Assembly (NCBI GenBank): GCA_964559295.1
Contig: CAZLGO010000043.1
Location: 1 to 14,975, forward strand
DNA length: 14,975 nucleotides
Reading direction: 5' to 3'
Origin: CAZLGO01 sp964559295
GTDB taxonomy: Archaea > Methanobacteriota > Methanobacteria > Methanobacteriales > Methanobacteriaceae
A program made the translations under genes and the position numbers. The number at the start of each line of letters is the position of its first letter. Within the stretch, counting starts at the first letter, position 1. Positions 7,104 through 14,062 of this stretch are shown piece by piece. A model generated the notes under the pieces. The model had not been told where the DNA came from and searched no databases. It was given only the letters and a program-made list of their open reading frames with translations.

Positions 7104-7913
7104 TTAATTTGTATATCTTGTCGCATCCTTTAAAGCTCTTGTAAAATCCTCTATTTTATCAAGCATAACCTCTGGTTGATCTTTATAATCTTGTATTATC
7201 GCAACAAGGGCGCTTCCCACAATAACACCATCTGCACCTGATTTTATAACTTCTCTTACATGTTCATCTGAGGATATCCCAAATCCAACCGCCAATGGAA
7301 TTTTTTGTTTAACATACCTCGATGTTTTTTTGATCACCTCATCTGTTACATCTGCAAGGGATTTTCTAACACCAGTTACTCCAAGAAGAGATACAACATA
7401 CAAAAAACCACTTGAATGCTCTATGATCTTTTTAAGCCTTTCCTCATTGGTTAGAGGTGAAACCAGAAATATCAGATCAACAGCATGTTCTCTGCATGCA
7501 TCAAGCATCAAGACTGCCTCTTCTGCCGGTAGATCTGGAACTATGATACCATCGATGCCAAGTTCACCACATTTTTTTGTAAATCTATCAACGCCGTACT
7601 GTAAAATAAGATTGTAGTATACCAAAAAAACCTTTGGGATTTCAGTTCCAATCTCTGATGTTATCTCAAATGCCATATCTGTGTTCATACCAGCATCCAA
7701 TGCTCTCTTCGATGCGTTTTGAATCAGTGGTCCATCTGCAAGGGGATCTGAATGTGGGATTCCAAGTTCGATTATGTCTGCGCCACCTTTTATCATACTT
7801 TCTGCAACTTTCTTTGAAAGTTCAGGGGAAGGGTCTCCTAACATGGTAAAGACGATAAGGGCATGTTCACCTTTCTCTTTAAGTTCATTGAACTTATCAT
7901 CTATTCTGCTCAT
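7104..7913 (-). CDS. trpA: Tryptophan synthase alpha subunit
   Basis: TrpA splits indole-3-glycerol phosphate into indole and glyceraldehyde 3-phosphate and channels indole to TrpB in the alpha2-beta2 complex. The 269-residue length is normal for this TIM barrel. E49 and D60 of the segment IIELGIPHSDPLADGP fall exactly at the known catalytic positions, and VPDLP, SLLGVTGVR and GFGIS (phosphate site) are present. The N-terminal segment reads FTMLGDPS where most relatives have T.GDP, a mild variation. The ATG overlaps the trpB stop by four bases (ATGA), so the two subunits are translationally coupled. It is the last gene of its run; an A/T-rich stretch with a short AAAAAT/ATTTTT inverted repeat at 7076-7088 follows it. 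Confidence 0.97.
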   Translation of the reverse strand: MSRIDDKFNELKEKGEHALIVFTMLGDPSPELSKKVAESMIKGGADIIELGIPHSDPLADGPLIQNASKRALDAGMNTDMAFEITSEIGTEIPKVFLVYYNLILQYGVDRFTKKCGELGIDGIIVPDLPAEEAVLMLDACREHAVDLIFLVSPLTNEERLKKIIEHSSGFLYVVSLLGVTGVRKSLADVTDEVIKKTSRYVKQKIPLAVGFGISSDEHVREVIKSGADGVIVGSALVAIIQDYKDQPEVMLDKIEDFTRALKDATRYTN

Positions 7914-9091
7914 ATTTTAACCCCCATAGCTCTTGCAACAGTTTCAACATCCTTATCCCCTCTCCCCGATAGGTTAATAACCATTAGATCATCGTCAAGC
8001 TTTAGTGCATGTGCAAGCGCATGTGCAGATTCTAATGCAGGCAATATTCCTTCAGATCTACATAGAATCTCGAAAGCCTCAAGTGCTTCAGCATCTGTTA
8101 CGGAAACTGCATTTATTTTACCTTCGTCTTTTAAAAATGCAAGTTCTGGTCCAACTCCTGGATAATCAAGCCCAGCAGAAATACTGTGGGACTGTTTTAT
8201 TCTGCCGTACTCGTCTTGAAGAAGATAAGAGTATGCACCATGCAGGACACCTTCAACCCCTGCACATAACGTTGCAGAGTGTCTTCCTGTTTTTAGACCT
8301 TCGCCTCCTGCTTCAACAGCATATAAAACCACATCATCATCTAAAAAATCATAAAAAATTCCAATAGAATTGCTACCCCCACCTGTACATGCAATTACAG
8401 AATCTGGAAGTCTTTTTTCTATTTTCAGTATCTGTTTTTTTGTTTCTTGCCCTATAACCCGCTGAAATTCCCTTACAATTAAAGGATAAGGATGTGGTCC
8501 CACCACAGAACCTATTAAATAATGCGTAGTTTCCACATTAGCAATCCAATCCCTCATAGCATCGTTTATAGCATCTTTTAAGGTCATAGAGCCTGATTTA
8601 ACTGGATGAACCTTGGCACCCATTAAATTCATTCTAAAGACATTAAGTTTTTGTCGCTCCATGTCTTTTTTGCCCATGTATATGTCGCACTCAAATCCAA
8701 ATTTGGCTGCTACTATTGCAGTTGCGATACCATGTTGCCCTGCACCTGTCTCTGCAATGAGTCTCTCTTTTCCCATTTTCTTTGCAAGAAGAGCTTGTCC
8801 CAATGCATTATTTAATTTATGGGCACCACCATGTACGAGATCTTCCCTTTTAATGTAAACTCTGGCATTCATCAGGCCAGAAAGCCCTTCAGCAAAATAG
8901 AGAGGTGTTGGTCTTCCTCCAAACTCAGATAGATGATGAGTGAACTCTTCCCTAAATTTCCTACTTTTGTATATTTTGTTAAAATGATCTTCAAGCTCTT
9001 CTAATGCAGGGATCAAAGTCTCAGGCGCGAATCTACCGCCAAATCTTCCAAATCTTCCCTGTTTATCAGGAAATTTATCGATGTATTTCAA
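7910..9091 (-). CDS. trpB: Tryptophan synthase beta subunit
   Basis: TrpB is the PLP enzyme that condenses indole with serine to give tryptophan. The 393-residue length and N-terminal GRFGRFGGRFAPETL fit the standard TrpB1 type rather than the longer TrpB2. K92 in GGAHKLNNA is the PLP lysine, E114 in AETGAGQHG is the catalytic acid, CTGGGSNSIG binds the cofactor phosphate, and NLSGRGDKD is at the C-terminus. The start is TTG at 9091, supported by GGGAGGAG four bases upstream; no ATG fits. A 70-base gap separates it from trpF, the largest in this run, with no clear TATA box. Its stop overlaps the trpA start. Confidence 0.97.
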   Translation of the reverse strand: MKYIDKFPDKQGRFGRFGGRFAPETLIPALEELEDHFNKIYKSRKFREEFTHHLSEFGGRPTPLYFAEGLSGLMNARVYIKREDLVHGGAHKLNNALGQALLAKKMGKERLIAETGAGQHGIATAIVAAKFGFECDIYMGKKDMERQKLNVFRMNLMGAKVHPVKSGSMTLKDAINDAMRDWIANVETTHYLIGSVVGPHPYPLIVREFQRVIGQETKKQILKIEKRLPDSVIACTGGGSNSIGIFYDFLDDDVVLYAVEAGGEGLKTGRHSATLCAGVEGVLHGAYSYLLQDEYGRIKQSHSISAGLDYPGVGPELAFLKDEGKINAVSVTDAEALEAFEILCRSEGILPALESAHALAHALKLDDDLMVINLSGRGDKDVETVARAMGVKI

Positions 9092-9095
9092 AAAA

Positions 9096-9103
9096 CTCCT
9101 CCC
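9096..9103 (-). promoter_or_regulatory. Strong Shine-Dalgarno site for the trpB TTG start
   Basis: The minus strand reads GGGAGGAG, then four bases, then TTG. This is the strongest ribosome site in the trp run and supports the non-ATG start. Confidence 0.75.
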
Positions 9104-9161
9104 ACGACCCTTTAAAAAAGCGTTGACGTAAACTAGTGTCTATTTTTTGATCAAGCTTATT

Positions 9162-9854
9162 CTAAAAGGTTGAATTATAGCCCTTCGCTGCTTTAATAAA
9201 CCTTCTCATTTTTTTATGATTTTTTCTACCTTCTCTCTCAACTCCTCCTGCTACATCCACAGCATAAGGTTTTATGATTTCTACAGCTTTTCCAACATTT
9301 TCGGGATTTAAACCACCTGCAAGAATAAGTGGAGCTTTTATCTGACCTGATATCCTTTTATCGACCGTCCAGTCATGGATGGTGCCTGTTCCACCAACGA
9401 TTCCATCTAAGTAAGTATCAAGTAATATAGCATCTGCAACCTCAGAGAAAAGTTTTGCAGCTTCTGTTGGATCATCTGTTTCCTTAAATTTTGTTTTTCC
9501 TGTTTTTTTATCTATAGAAATGGTTTTTATGATTTTCGTAGGTTTTATTTTCTCTTTGATTTTTTTTACGAAGTCAAAACTCTCGCTGCCATGAAGCTGG
9601 ATGGAATTTGGTCTTAATCTTTCTACAACGTCTACAACCTCACCAACAGATCTTGGCATTAAAACGATGGTAGTTGGAATGAAGGGTGGTAGTGTCTTTA
9701 TTATATTATAAGCCTCATCTGCACTTATCTTACGTGGTGTATCAACAGGAACATCAACTATAAATCCTAAAACATCTGCACCGGCATCTATTGCAGCATG
9801 CGCATCCTCAACATTGGTTATACCACATATTTTAACCTTCACGTCCTCTCTCAT
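9162..9854 (-). CDS. trpF: Phosphoribosylanthranilate isomerase
   Basis: TrpF isomerises phosphoribosylanthranilate to the carboxyphenylamino-deoxyribulose phosphate in tryptophan synthesis. The 230-residue barrel shows the catalytic Cys (C10) in KVKICGI, SIQLHG, the catalytic Asp (D146) in LLDTYLDGIVGGTG, LAGGLNPENV and VDVAGGVE, the phosphate site, where most relatives have a Ser before the second Gly. Its ATG overlaps the stop of the GGGP synthase gene by four bases, so it is translated together with that lipid enzyme. trpB and trpA follow. The trpC, D, E and G genes are not in the window. Confidence 0.95.
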   Translation of the reverse strand: MREDVKVKICGITNVEDAHAAIDAGADVLGFIVDVPVDTPRKISADEAYNIIKTLPPFIPTTIVLMPRSVGEVVDVVERLRPNSIQLHGSESFDFVKKIKEKIKPTKIIKTISIDKKTGKTKFKETDDPTEAAKLFSEVADAILLDTYLDGIVGGTGTIHDWTVDKRISGQIKAPLILAGGLNPENVGKAVEIIKPYAVDVAGGVEREGRKNHKKMRRFIKAAKGYNSTF

Positions 9855-10588
9855 ACAGATCTTAGCCCACGAACAAGTTCTTTTATTTTATTTTTTATAT
9901 TGGAAGCGTTCTCAACAACTGTGCCTGTTACTATAATGTCTGCACCAGCCTTTGCAACCTTCGCAGCATCTTTTTTGTTTTTGATCCCACCGCCGACTAT
10001 TAGGATCAAATCCGCTGCTTTTTTGACCTTTCTTATCATCTCTTCAGGGACGTGTTCTCCTGCTCCTGAACCAGCTTCAAGATACAAAAATTTCATTCCA
10101 AGATAGTCTGCTGCGAGGGCATAGGCTGCTGCAATTTCAGGTTTGTTTCTTGGAATTAATTTCGCGTCTCCCACCCATCCAACAGTCCCTCCAGGCTCAA
10201 TAACGACATATCCCATCGAAAGTGTCTCAATTCCCATTCTCTTTATAATTGGAGCTCCTAAAGCTTGTGCCCCAATTATCCAGTAGGGATTGCTTGAATT
10301 TAAAAGGCTCATAAAGAATATCGCGTCTGCATATTTAGTTACACCACTTATATTCCCTGGAAACAAAATGATCGGAACATCGACACTTTTTTTTATTTTC
10401 ACAGTTGTTTTATCCAACTCATCAGACGCAACAGTTGATCCACCAAGCATTATGCCATCTGTTCCACCTGCTACTGCTTCTTTTGCTATCTTGACAGCCT
10501 CTCTGGGACTCTGCTCTTCAGGATCTATGAGAGTTAGGTGTAATTTTCGACTCTTCAGCGTGCTTTTTATGTATTTTTCGACCTTCAT
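9851..10588 (-). CDS. Geranylgeranylglyceryl phosphate synthase
   Basis: This 245-residue enzyme joins geranylgeranyl diphosphate to sn-glycerol 1-phosphate, the first committed step of archaeal ether-lipid synthesis. Family signatures are LTLIDPE (18-24), MLGGSTV (47-53), ILFPGN (74-79), YLEAGSGA (169-176) and IVGGGI (197-202). The barrel with PYWIIGAQ and EPGGTVGWVGD fits group II PcrB/GGGPS proteins. Its ATG is 18 bases after rpl40e, and its stop overlaps trpF by four bases. Adjacent TrpF is another phosphate-binding beta/alpha barrel, but the two are clearly separate genes. Confidence 0.95.
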   Translation of the reverse strand: MKVEKYIKSTLKSRKLHLTLIDPEEQSPREAVKIAKEAVAGGTDGIMLGGSTVASDELDKTTVKIKKSVDVPIILFPGNISGVTKYADAIFFMSLLNSSNPYWIIGAQALGAPIIKRMGIETLSMGYVVIEPGGTVGWVGDAKLIPRNKPEIAAAYALAADYLGMKFLYLEAGSGAGEHVPEEMIRKVKKAADLILIVGGGIKNKKDAAKVAKAGADIIVTGTVVENASNIKNKIKELVRGLRSV

Positions 10589-10606
10589 TAGAACAACATC
10601 CAGAAA

Positions 10607-10753
10607 TTATCCTCTCGGCTCCTTTGCCTTAAATCTCAAACCTTTATATCCACATTTTCTACAGGTTCTTGCTGTTGGTGGATTTCTTGCGTTGCACTTT
10701 AAGCAAATTTTTACATTGAATAATCTTTCTTCTGCTTCTTCAAATCTTGCCAT
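10607..10753 (-). CDS. rpl40e: Ribosomal protein L40e
   Basis: This 48-residue gene encodes MARFEEAEERLFNV, a zinc finger with C17-x2-C20 and C31-x2-C34, and a basic tail GLRFKAKEPRG. The length, four cysteines and tail match archaeal L40e, a large-subunit protein. The ATG at 10753 is preceded by AGGAGG at 10760-10765, which lies over the end of the tsr3 gene, so translation is tightly coupled to it. Confidence 0.95.
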   Translation of the reverse strand: MARFEEAEERLFNVKICLKCNARNPPTARTCRKCGYKGLRFKAKEPRG

Positions 10754-10755
10754 TA

Positions 10756-11265
10756 TTAGCCTCCTATGAACTCATTTTGGATTTTTACGACCTCTAAGCT
10801 GTTTTTGGCGGTTGAATACTCATCTAATAACTCTCTGTTGAGCATTAGAAAATGAGGTCCCCATTTAAACTGGGACATTACATCAACAGCATTATGTTTC
10901 AAACCAATTATATAAAAGGTTGCTGCAATAGCCTCTGCAGTAGAGAGTATGCACGGCTTCCCATAATTGGTGGGATTTGCAGCTACAAGATATGGAAGTG
11001 ATCTATGGTATTTAGCACCCTTTAATATAAAAAAAGATCCCTGTATCTTTTTCCATGAACAATCAAAGGCAAAGAGTCCATTTTTTAATATGGTTTCTTT
11101 GTCCTCAGGGGATAATGATTTTTCTGCGAATGGATCAAGGATGATTGCACCTTTTGGTATTTTATTTAGAATTCTGATTATCTTAATCTTTCCTTTTTTT
11201 GCAAGTTTAAGCGCTGTGCATTTTTTTGGGTTACATTCTCCTGCATGATAAACAATAATTCTCAT
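10756..11265 (-). CDS. tsr3: 16S rRNA aminocarboxypropyltransferase (Tsr3, DUF367)
   Basis: The 169-residue protein matches the Tsr3 family, which moves the aminocarboxypropyl group of S-adenosylmethionine to a pseudouridine derivative in helix 31 of small-subunit rRNA. Visible markers are CNPKKCTALKLAKKG near the N-terminus, ILDPFAEKSLSPED, DCSWKKI, RSLPYLVAANPTNYGKP and LSTAEAIAA. The length is normal for archaea. It is the first gene of the run leading to trpA, and rpl40e follows after only two bases. The upstream 93-base gap contains no strong TATA box, so it may also be read from the ChlI-ChlD gene. Confidence 0.93.
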   Translation of the reverse strand: MRIIVYHAGECNPKKCTALKLAKKGKIKIIRILNKIPKGAIILDPFAEKSLSPEDKETILKNGLFAFDCSWKKIQGSFFILKGAKYHRSLPYLVAANPTNYGKPCILSTAEAIAATFYIIGLKHNAVDVMSQFKWGPHFLMLNRELLDEYSTAKNSLEVVKIQNEFIGG

Positions 11266-11358
11266 TTAGCTAACCAAAAGAGTAATCTGTCAATTAAAGC
11301 TTAGTTTTCAAAAAATCTACATCAATATACAAGTTGTTTTGATCAACCTTTGATCAAC
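11266..11358 (-). other. Intergenic gap with an 11-bp tandem duplication and T-rich stretch
   Basis: TTTGATCAACC occurs twice in direct succession at 11338-11348 and 11349-11359, ending at the ChlI-ChlD stop codon; each copy holds the palindrome TGATCA. On the minus strand a T6 run follows near 11310-11315 and could act as an archaeal T-rich terminator for the upstream gene. No strong promoter for tsr3 is evident. Confidence 0.35.
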
Positions 11359-13305
11359 CTATATCTTGTAGGTTGCCAGCGCAGATCTTTCATGATCCAA
11401 TATCTTTGATACAGCAGCAGCCGGATTTTTCAATTCTTCAACATCGTAATAGCGACCACCAGATGATAATGCAAGTTCCATGTTTATGTTTCGCCCAGAT
11501 CTTATTGTTTTTTCAAAGTTTACCACAATTGTGTGGATCTCATTTTCTTTTAGATTCTCTGCGATCTTTAGAGCATCCACTGTTGGACCTTCATCTATTG
11601 CAACGTTTGGCATACCATCGGTCAATATAACCATCATAGGTACGAAATCCTTATCTTTCTCCTTTTTTAGGATTTCAAGACCCTTCTTAAGACCAGAAGC
11701 AAGCGGAGTGGTTCCACCAACCGTTATGTTGTCTACCTGTTCCTTAAATGCAGTAATTCTTCTTGTAGTTGGAATTATAACCTCTGCTTCTTCTCCCCTA
11801 AAGCCAATAACACTTATTTTGTCTTTGTGGCGGTTAGTATCCTCAATTATTTTGTTTAAAATATTTTTGACCCTATTTGCCTTTCTCTCAGTGAACATAG
11901 AGCCACTTATATCAACAACTAAGGCTATTGATGCTCTTGCACCATGTTTCCTTATCTTATCACGTAAATCTTCATTTTTAACCTTTATAGTACCTTCTGA
12001 TTTTACTGCTGCAGCTCTTAGAGTGGCATCTATTGCTATATCTCTTGCATTCTTTGATAATCTACTTTTTATGTACTTTCCCTTTTGTGTCTTTGAATCG
12101 ATTCGCTTTCCATGTAATCTTTTCTTCTTTTTTCCTTTCATCTTCAAAAGCTTTTTTACATCGATCTCTTCCTCTTCAGAATCTATAGTATGTTCTTCGT
12201 ATTTTAGGGATTTAAGTTTCATTCCCTTTTTTCCTCTTTCTTTTCCTATTCTTGGTTGAGCTAACTTAGCCTTTTCTTGTTGCTTTGATACTTCATTGAT
12301 TGCCTTTTTTAACTTCTCTTCAATTTTTCTCCGATCGTATGCCTTTTTGTATAATCTATGACCTAATACAAGTCTTGCTGCTTCTGTTACATCGTCATAG
12401 CTAACCTCTTTTCGATTTTCATATGCTGCAATTGTTTTGGCTGTTTTCAATATAGCAATATCTGCCCTGTGGCCATCAACTCCAATATCAACGCACAGAT
12501 GTGCTATCGCTCTCATTATATCAGGAGATATTCTAACATAAGGGAGCATCTTTCTTGCTGTCAAGATCCTATTTAATATTTTCTTTTGTTTTTCCCTAAA
12601 TTTCTTTTTAAAGCCCACAGGATCGTTTTCAAATTCTTCCCTTCTTTCCATTATAGCTACACGTTCTTCTATGTCCATAACACCCTTAACAACAATATGC
12701 AAACCTATCCTATCAGAAAGTTGAGGTCTTAGCTCTCCTTCTGCCGGGTTCATTGTCCCGACGAGTATGAATTTTGATGGGTGGTATACAGAAACCCCCT
12801 CTCGCTCTACGATGTTTATCCCATAGGAAGCTGCGTCCAAGAGCACATCCACAAGATGATCGTCTAAGAGGTTTATCTCATCAACATATAAGATGTTTCT
12901 GTTAGCTTCTGCAAGAATACCAGGTTCTAATGCTTTTATACCTTCTTTTAGTGCTTTCTTAATATCTATTGATCCAACGACACGATCCTCTGTTGATCCG
13001 AGGGGGAGTTCAACCACTCTCATCTTCTTTTCTTCAACCTCAAAATTTCCTACTTTGCAGGTATCGCACATTGATGCTGTATCTTCAGGATCACAGTTGA
13101 ATGGACACCCTTTTACAGCCTTCATGTATGGTAAAAGGTCAGCAAGTGCCCTTACAGCAGTTGTTTTACCTGTTCCCTTCTCACCTTTTATGAGAACTCC
13201 ACCTATACTTGGATTTATCGCATTTAATATCAATGCTTTTTTGACGTCTTCTTGACCAACGATTGCTGAAAATGGAAAAACAAAGTTCTTCAATAATCTC
13301 ACCAT
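11359..13305 (-). CDS. Magnesium-chelatase-type ChlI-ChlD fusion (AAA+ ATPase plus VWA domain)
   Basis: The 648-residue protein has an N-terminal ChlI-like AAA+ domain, a Lys/Glu-rich linker (about 320-415) and a C-terminal VWA domain. The AAA+ part shows GEKGTGKT (Walker A, 41-48), C68-x2-C71 and C80-x2-C83 in the insert typical of ChlI, ILYVDEINLL (Walker B), and LVGTMNPAEGELRPQLSDR. The VWA part has the MIDAS residues DISGS (465-469), T533 in GGTTPLASG and D563 in LTDG. ChlI and ChlD subunits drive metal insertion into tetrapyrroles with a large ChlH or CobN subunit. In methanogens such fusions are usually tied to cobaltochelatase; no CobN is in this window, so the metal and substrate are open. 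ATG 13305 lacks a ribosome site; a TTG at 13293 with GGTGAG ahead of it is an alternative. Confidence 0.92.
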   Translation of the reverse strand: MVRLLKNFVFPFSAIVGQEDVKKALILNAINPSIGGVLIKGEKGTGKTTAVRALADLLPYMKAVKGCPFNCDPEDTASMCDTCKVGNFEVEEKKMRVVELPLGSTEDRVVGSIDIKKALKEGIKALEPGILAEANRNILYVDEINLLDDHLVDVLLDAASYGINIVEREGVSVYHPSKFILVGTMNPAEGELRPQLSDRIGLHIVVKGVMDIEERVAIMERREEFENDPVGFKKKFREKQKKILNRILTARKMLPYVRISPDIMRAIAHLCVDIGVDGHRADIAILKTAKTIAAYENRKEVSYDDVTEAARLVLGHRLYKKAYDRRKIEEKLKKAINEVSKQQEKAKLAQPRIGKERGKKGMKLKSLKYEEHTIDSEEEEIDVKKLLKMKGKKKKRLHGKRIDSKTQKGKYIKSRLSKNARDIAIDATLRAAAVKSEGTIKVKNEDLRDKIRKHGARASIALVVDISGSMFTERKANRVKNILNKIIEDTNRHKDKISVIGFRGEEAEVIIPTTRRITAFKEQVDNITVGGTTPLASGLKKGLEILKKEKDKDFVPMMVILTDGMPNVAIDEGPTVDALKIAENLKENEIHTIVVNFEKTIRSGRNINMELALSSGGRYYDVEELKNPAAAVSKILDHERSALATYKI

Positions 13306-13452
13306 GCCTTAAAAATAACTATCTGTGATTATACTATGACATTTAATCATTATAAATATGTTGTTGATAATTTTGAAGATAAAGGTATCAATTAAATGTT
13401 TACAATGGACAAGGATAAATAATATCAAAAACATAACTGTATTGGTGATTGT
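13306..13452. promoter_or_regulatory. Divergent promoter region between chlI-chlD and the zinc-ribbon gene
   Basis: This is the only divergent gene pair in the window. On the minus strand ATATTTATAATG (about 13346-13357) is a good TATA candidate some 50 bases before the chelatase start. On the plus strand GGATAAATAATA (about 13413-13424) lies about 30 bases before the zinc-ribbon ATG, which fits a short leader. Assignment is by pattern. Confidence 0.45.
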
Positions 13453-13608
13453 ATGTGTACTGTTGGGGGTCCGATGGCGGACATTAAAATGAAAAGATTA
13501 AAAACAAAAAGGTACAAGTGTTCAGATTGTGGAAATGAATTTAGAGGGATTGGAAAAAGAGTAGTATGTCCAACATGTCAATCAGAGAACACAAGATTAT
13601 TAGAGTAG
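13453..13608 (+). CDS. Small zinc-ribbon protein, 51 residues
   Basis: The frame encodes a basic N-terminus (KMKRLKTKRYK) and two CxxC knuckles, C23-x2-C26 and C39-x2-C42, which form a single zinc ribbon of the kind seen in rubrerythrin-like or RNA/DNA-binding small archaeal proteins. GGTGAT lies a few bases before ATG 13453; a second in-frame ATG at 13474 is also preceded by a G-rich stretch and would give 44 residues. It heads the plus-strand run with the next two genes, and its 3' end overlaps the start of the next frame. Its partner is unknown. Confidence 0.78.
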   Translation: MCTVGGPMADIKMKRLKTKRYKCSDCGNEFRGIGKRVVCPTCQSENTRLLE

Positions 13609-14054
13609 GACATAACGAAATTTTATTTTTGATGGGAAACTCTGGAACATTAGGTATCGCAAAAGCCGCAAAAGACAAAAAGATATTTATGGGCATGCCT
13701 GATAGGGAAGAAGTTTTAATGTTTCTTGAACCAGAGGATTTAATAGTAGTTTCTGCTTTTGACGTCGGGAATAAAATAGAAAAGGGAATCAGGTGTATGT
13801 TGTATTTACTCAGAGAAATTGACTCCCCTCTTGTTGTTCTCCCAGAAAAGCATCCAACTTCCATGAGACTTCCAATGGTTGTAGCTGCAGGAGATCGTAT
13901 ACGTCTTGATTGTGAGATAACACCAGGCACTCATCCTGAACAGGACATCCTATGTGTATGCGAGGATCTCTCAAATGTCGAAATAAATTCTGTTGCAGGT
14001 GGTGTTAAAATTAAAGGACATGTTGAGAGATTCAAGGTTGAAGGATTCGAATAG
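13566..14054 (+). CDS. Conserved-looking archaeal protein of unknown function, up to 162 residues
   Basis: I do not recognise a family. The protein is soluble, alpha/beta in pattern, with NEILFLMGNSGTLGIAKAAK near the N-terminus, LEPEDLIVVSAFDVGNKIE, VLPEKHPTSMRLPMVVAAGD, and a last strand set CVCEDLSNVEI. There is no membrane segment or obvious catalytic motif; Cys and His are few. Starting at 13566 gives a 43-base overlap with the zinc-ribbon gene in another frame; ATGs at 13575 and 13632 are alternatives. The 13632 start would remove part of the apparently conserved N-terminus. The stop TAG at 14052 is part of the AGGTG ribosome site of the next gene. Confidence 0.75.
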   Translation: MSNMSIREHKIIRVGHNEILFLMGNSGTLGIAKAAKDKKIFMGMPDREEVLMFLEPEDLIVVSAFDVGNKIEKGIRCMLYLLREIDSPLVVLPEKHPTSMRLPMVVAAGDRIRLDCEITPGTHPEQDILCVCEDLSNVEINSVAGGVKIKGHVERFKVEGFE

Positions 14055-14062
14055 GTGCAAAG

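Noticed and set aside
9851..10588. GGGP synthase and TrpF as one fused barrel protein
   Set aside because: They are in different frames with a clean ATGA stop-start overlap and each has a complete barrel.
11480..12259. 259-codon plus-strand frame opposite the ChlI-ChlD gene
   Set aside because: It is the reverse of the VWA and linker coding region; its Phe/Ser/Ile-rich hydrophobic sequence mirrors the Lys/Glu-rich linker on the other strand.
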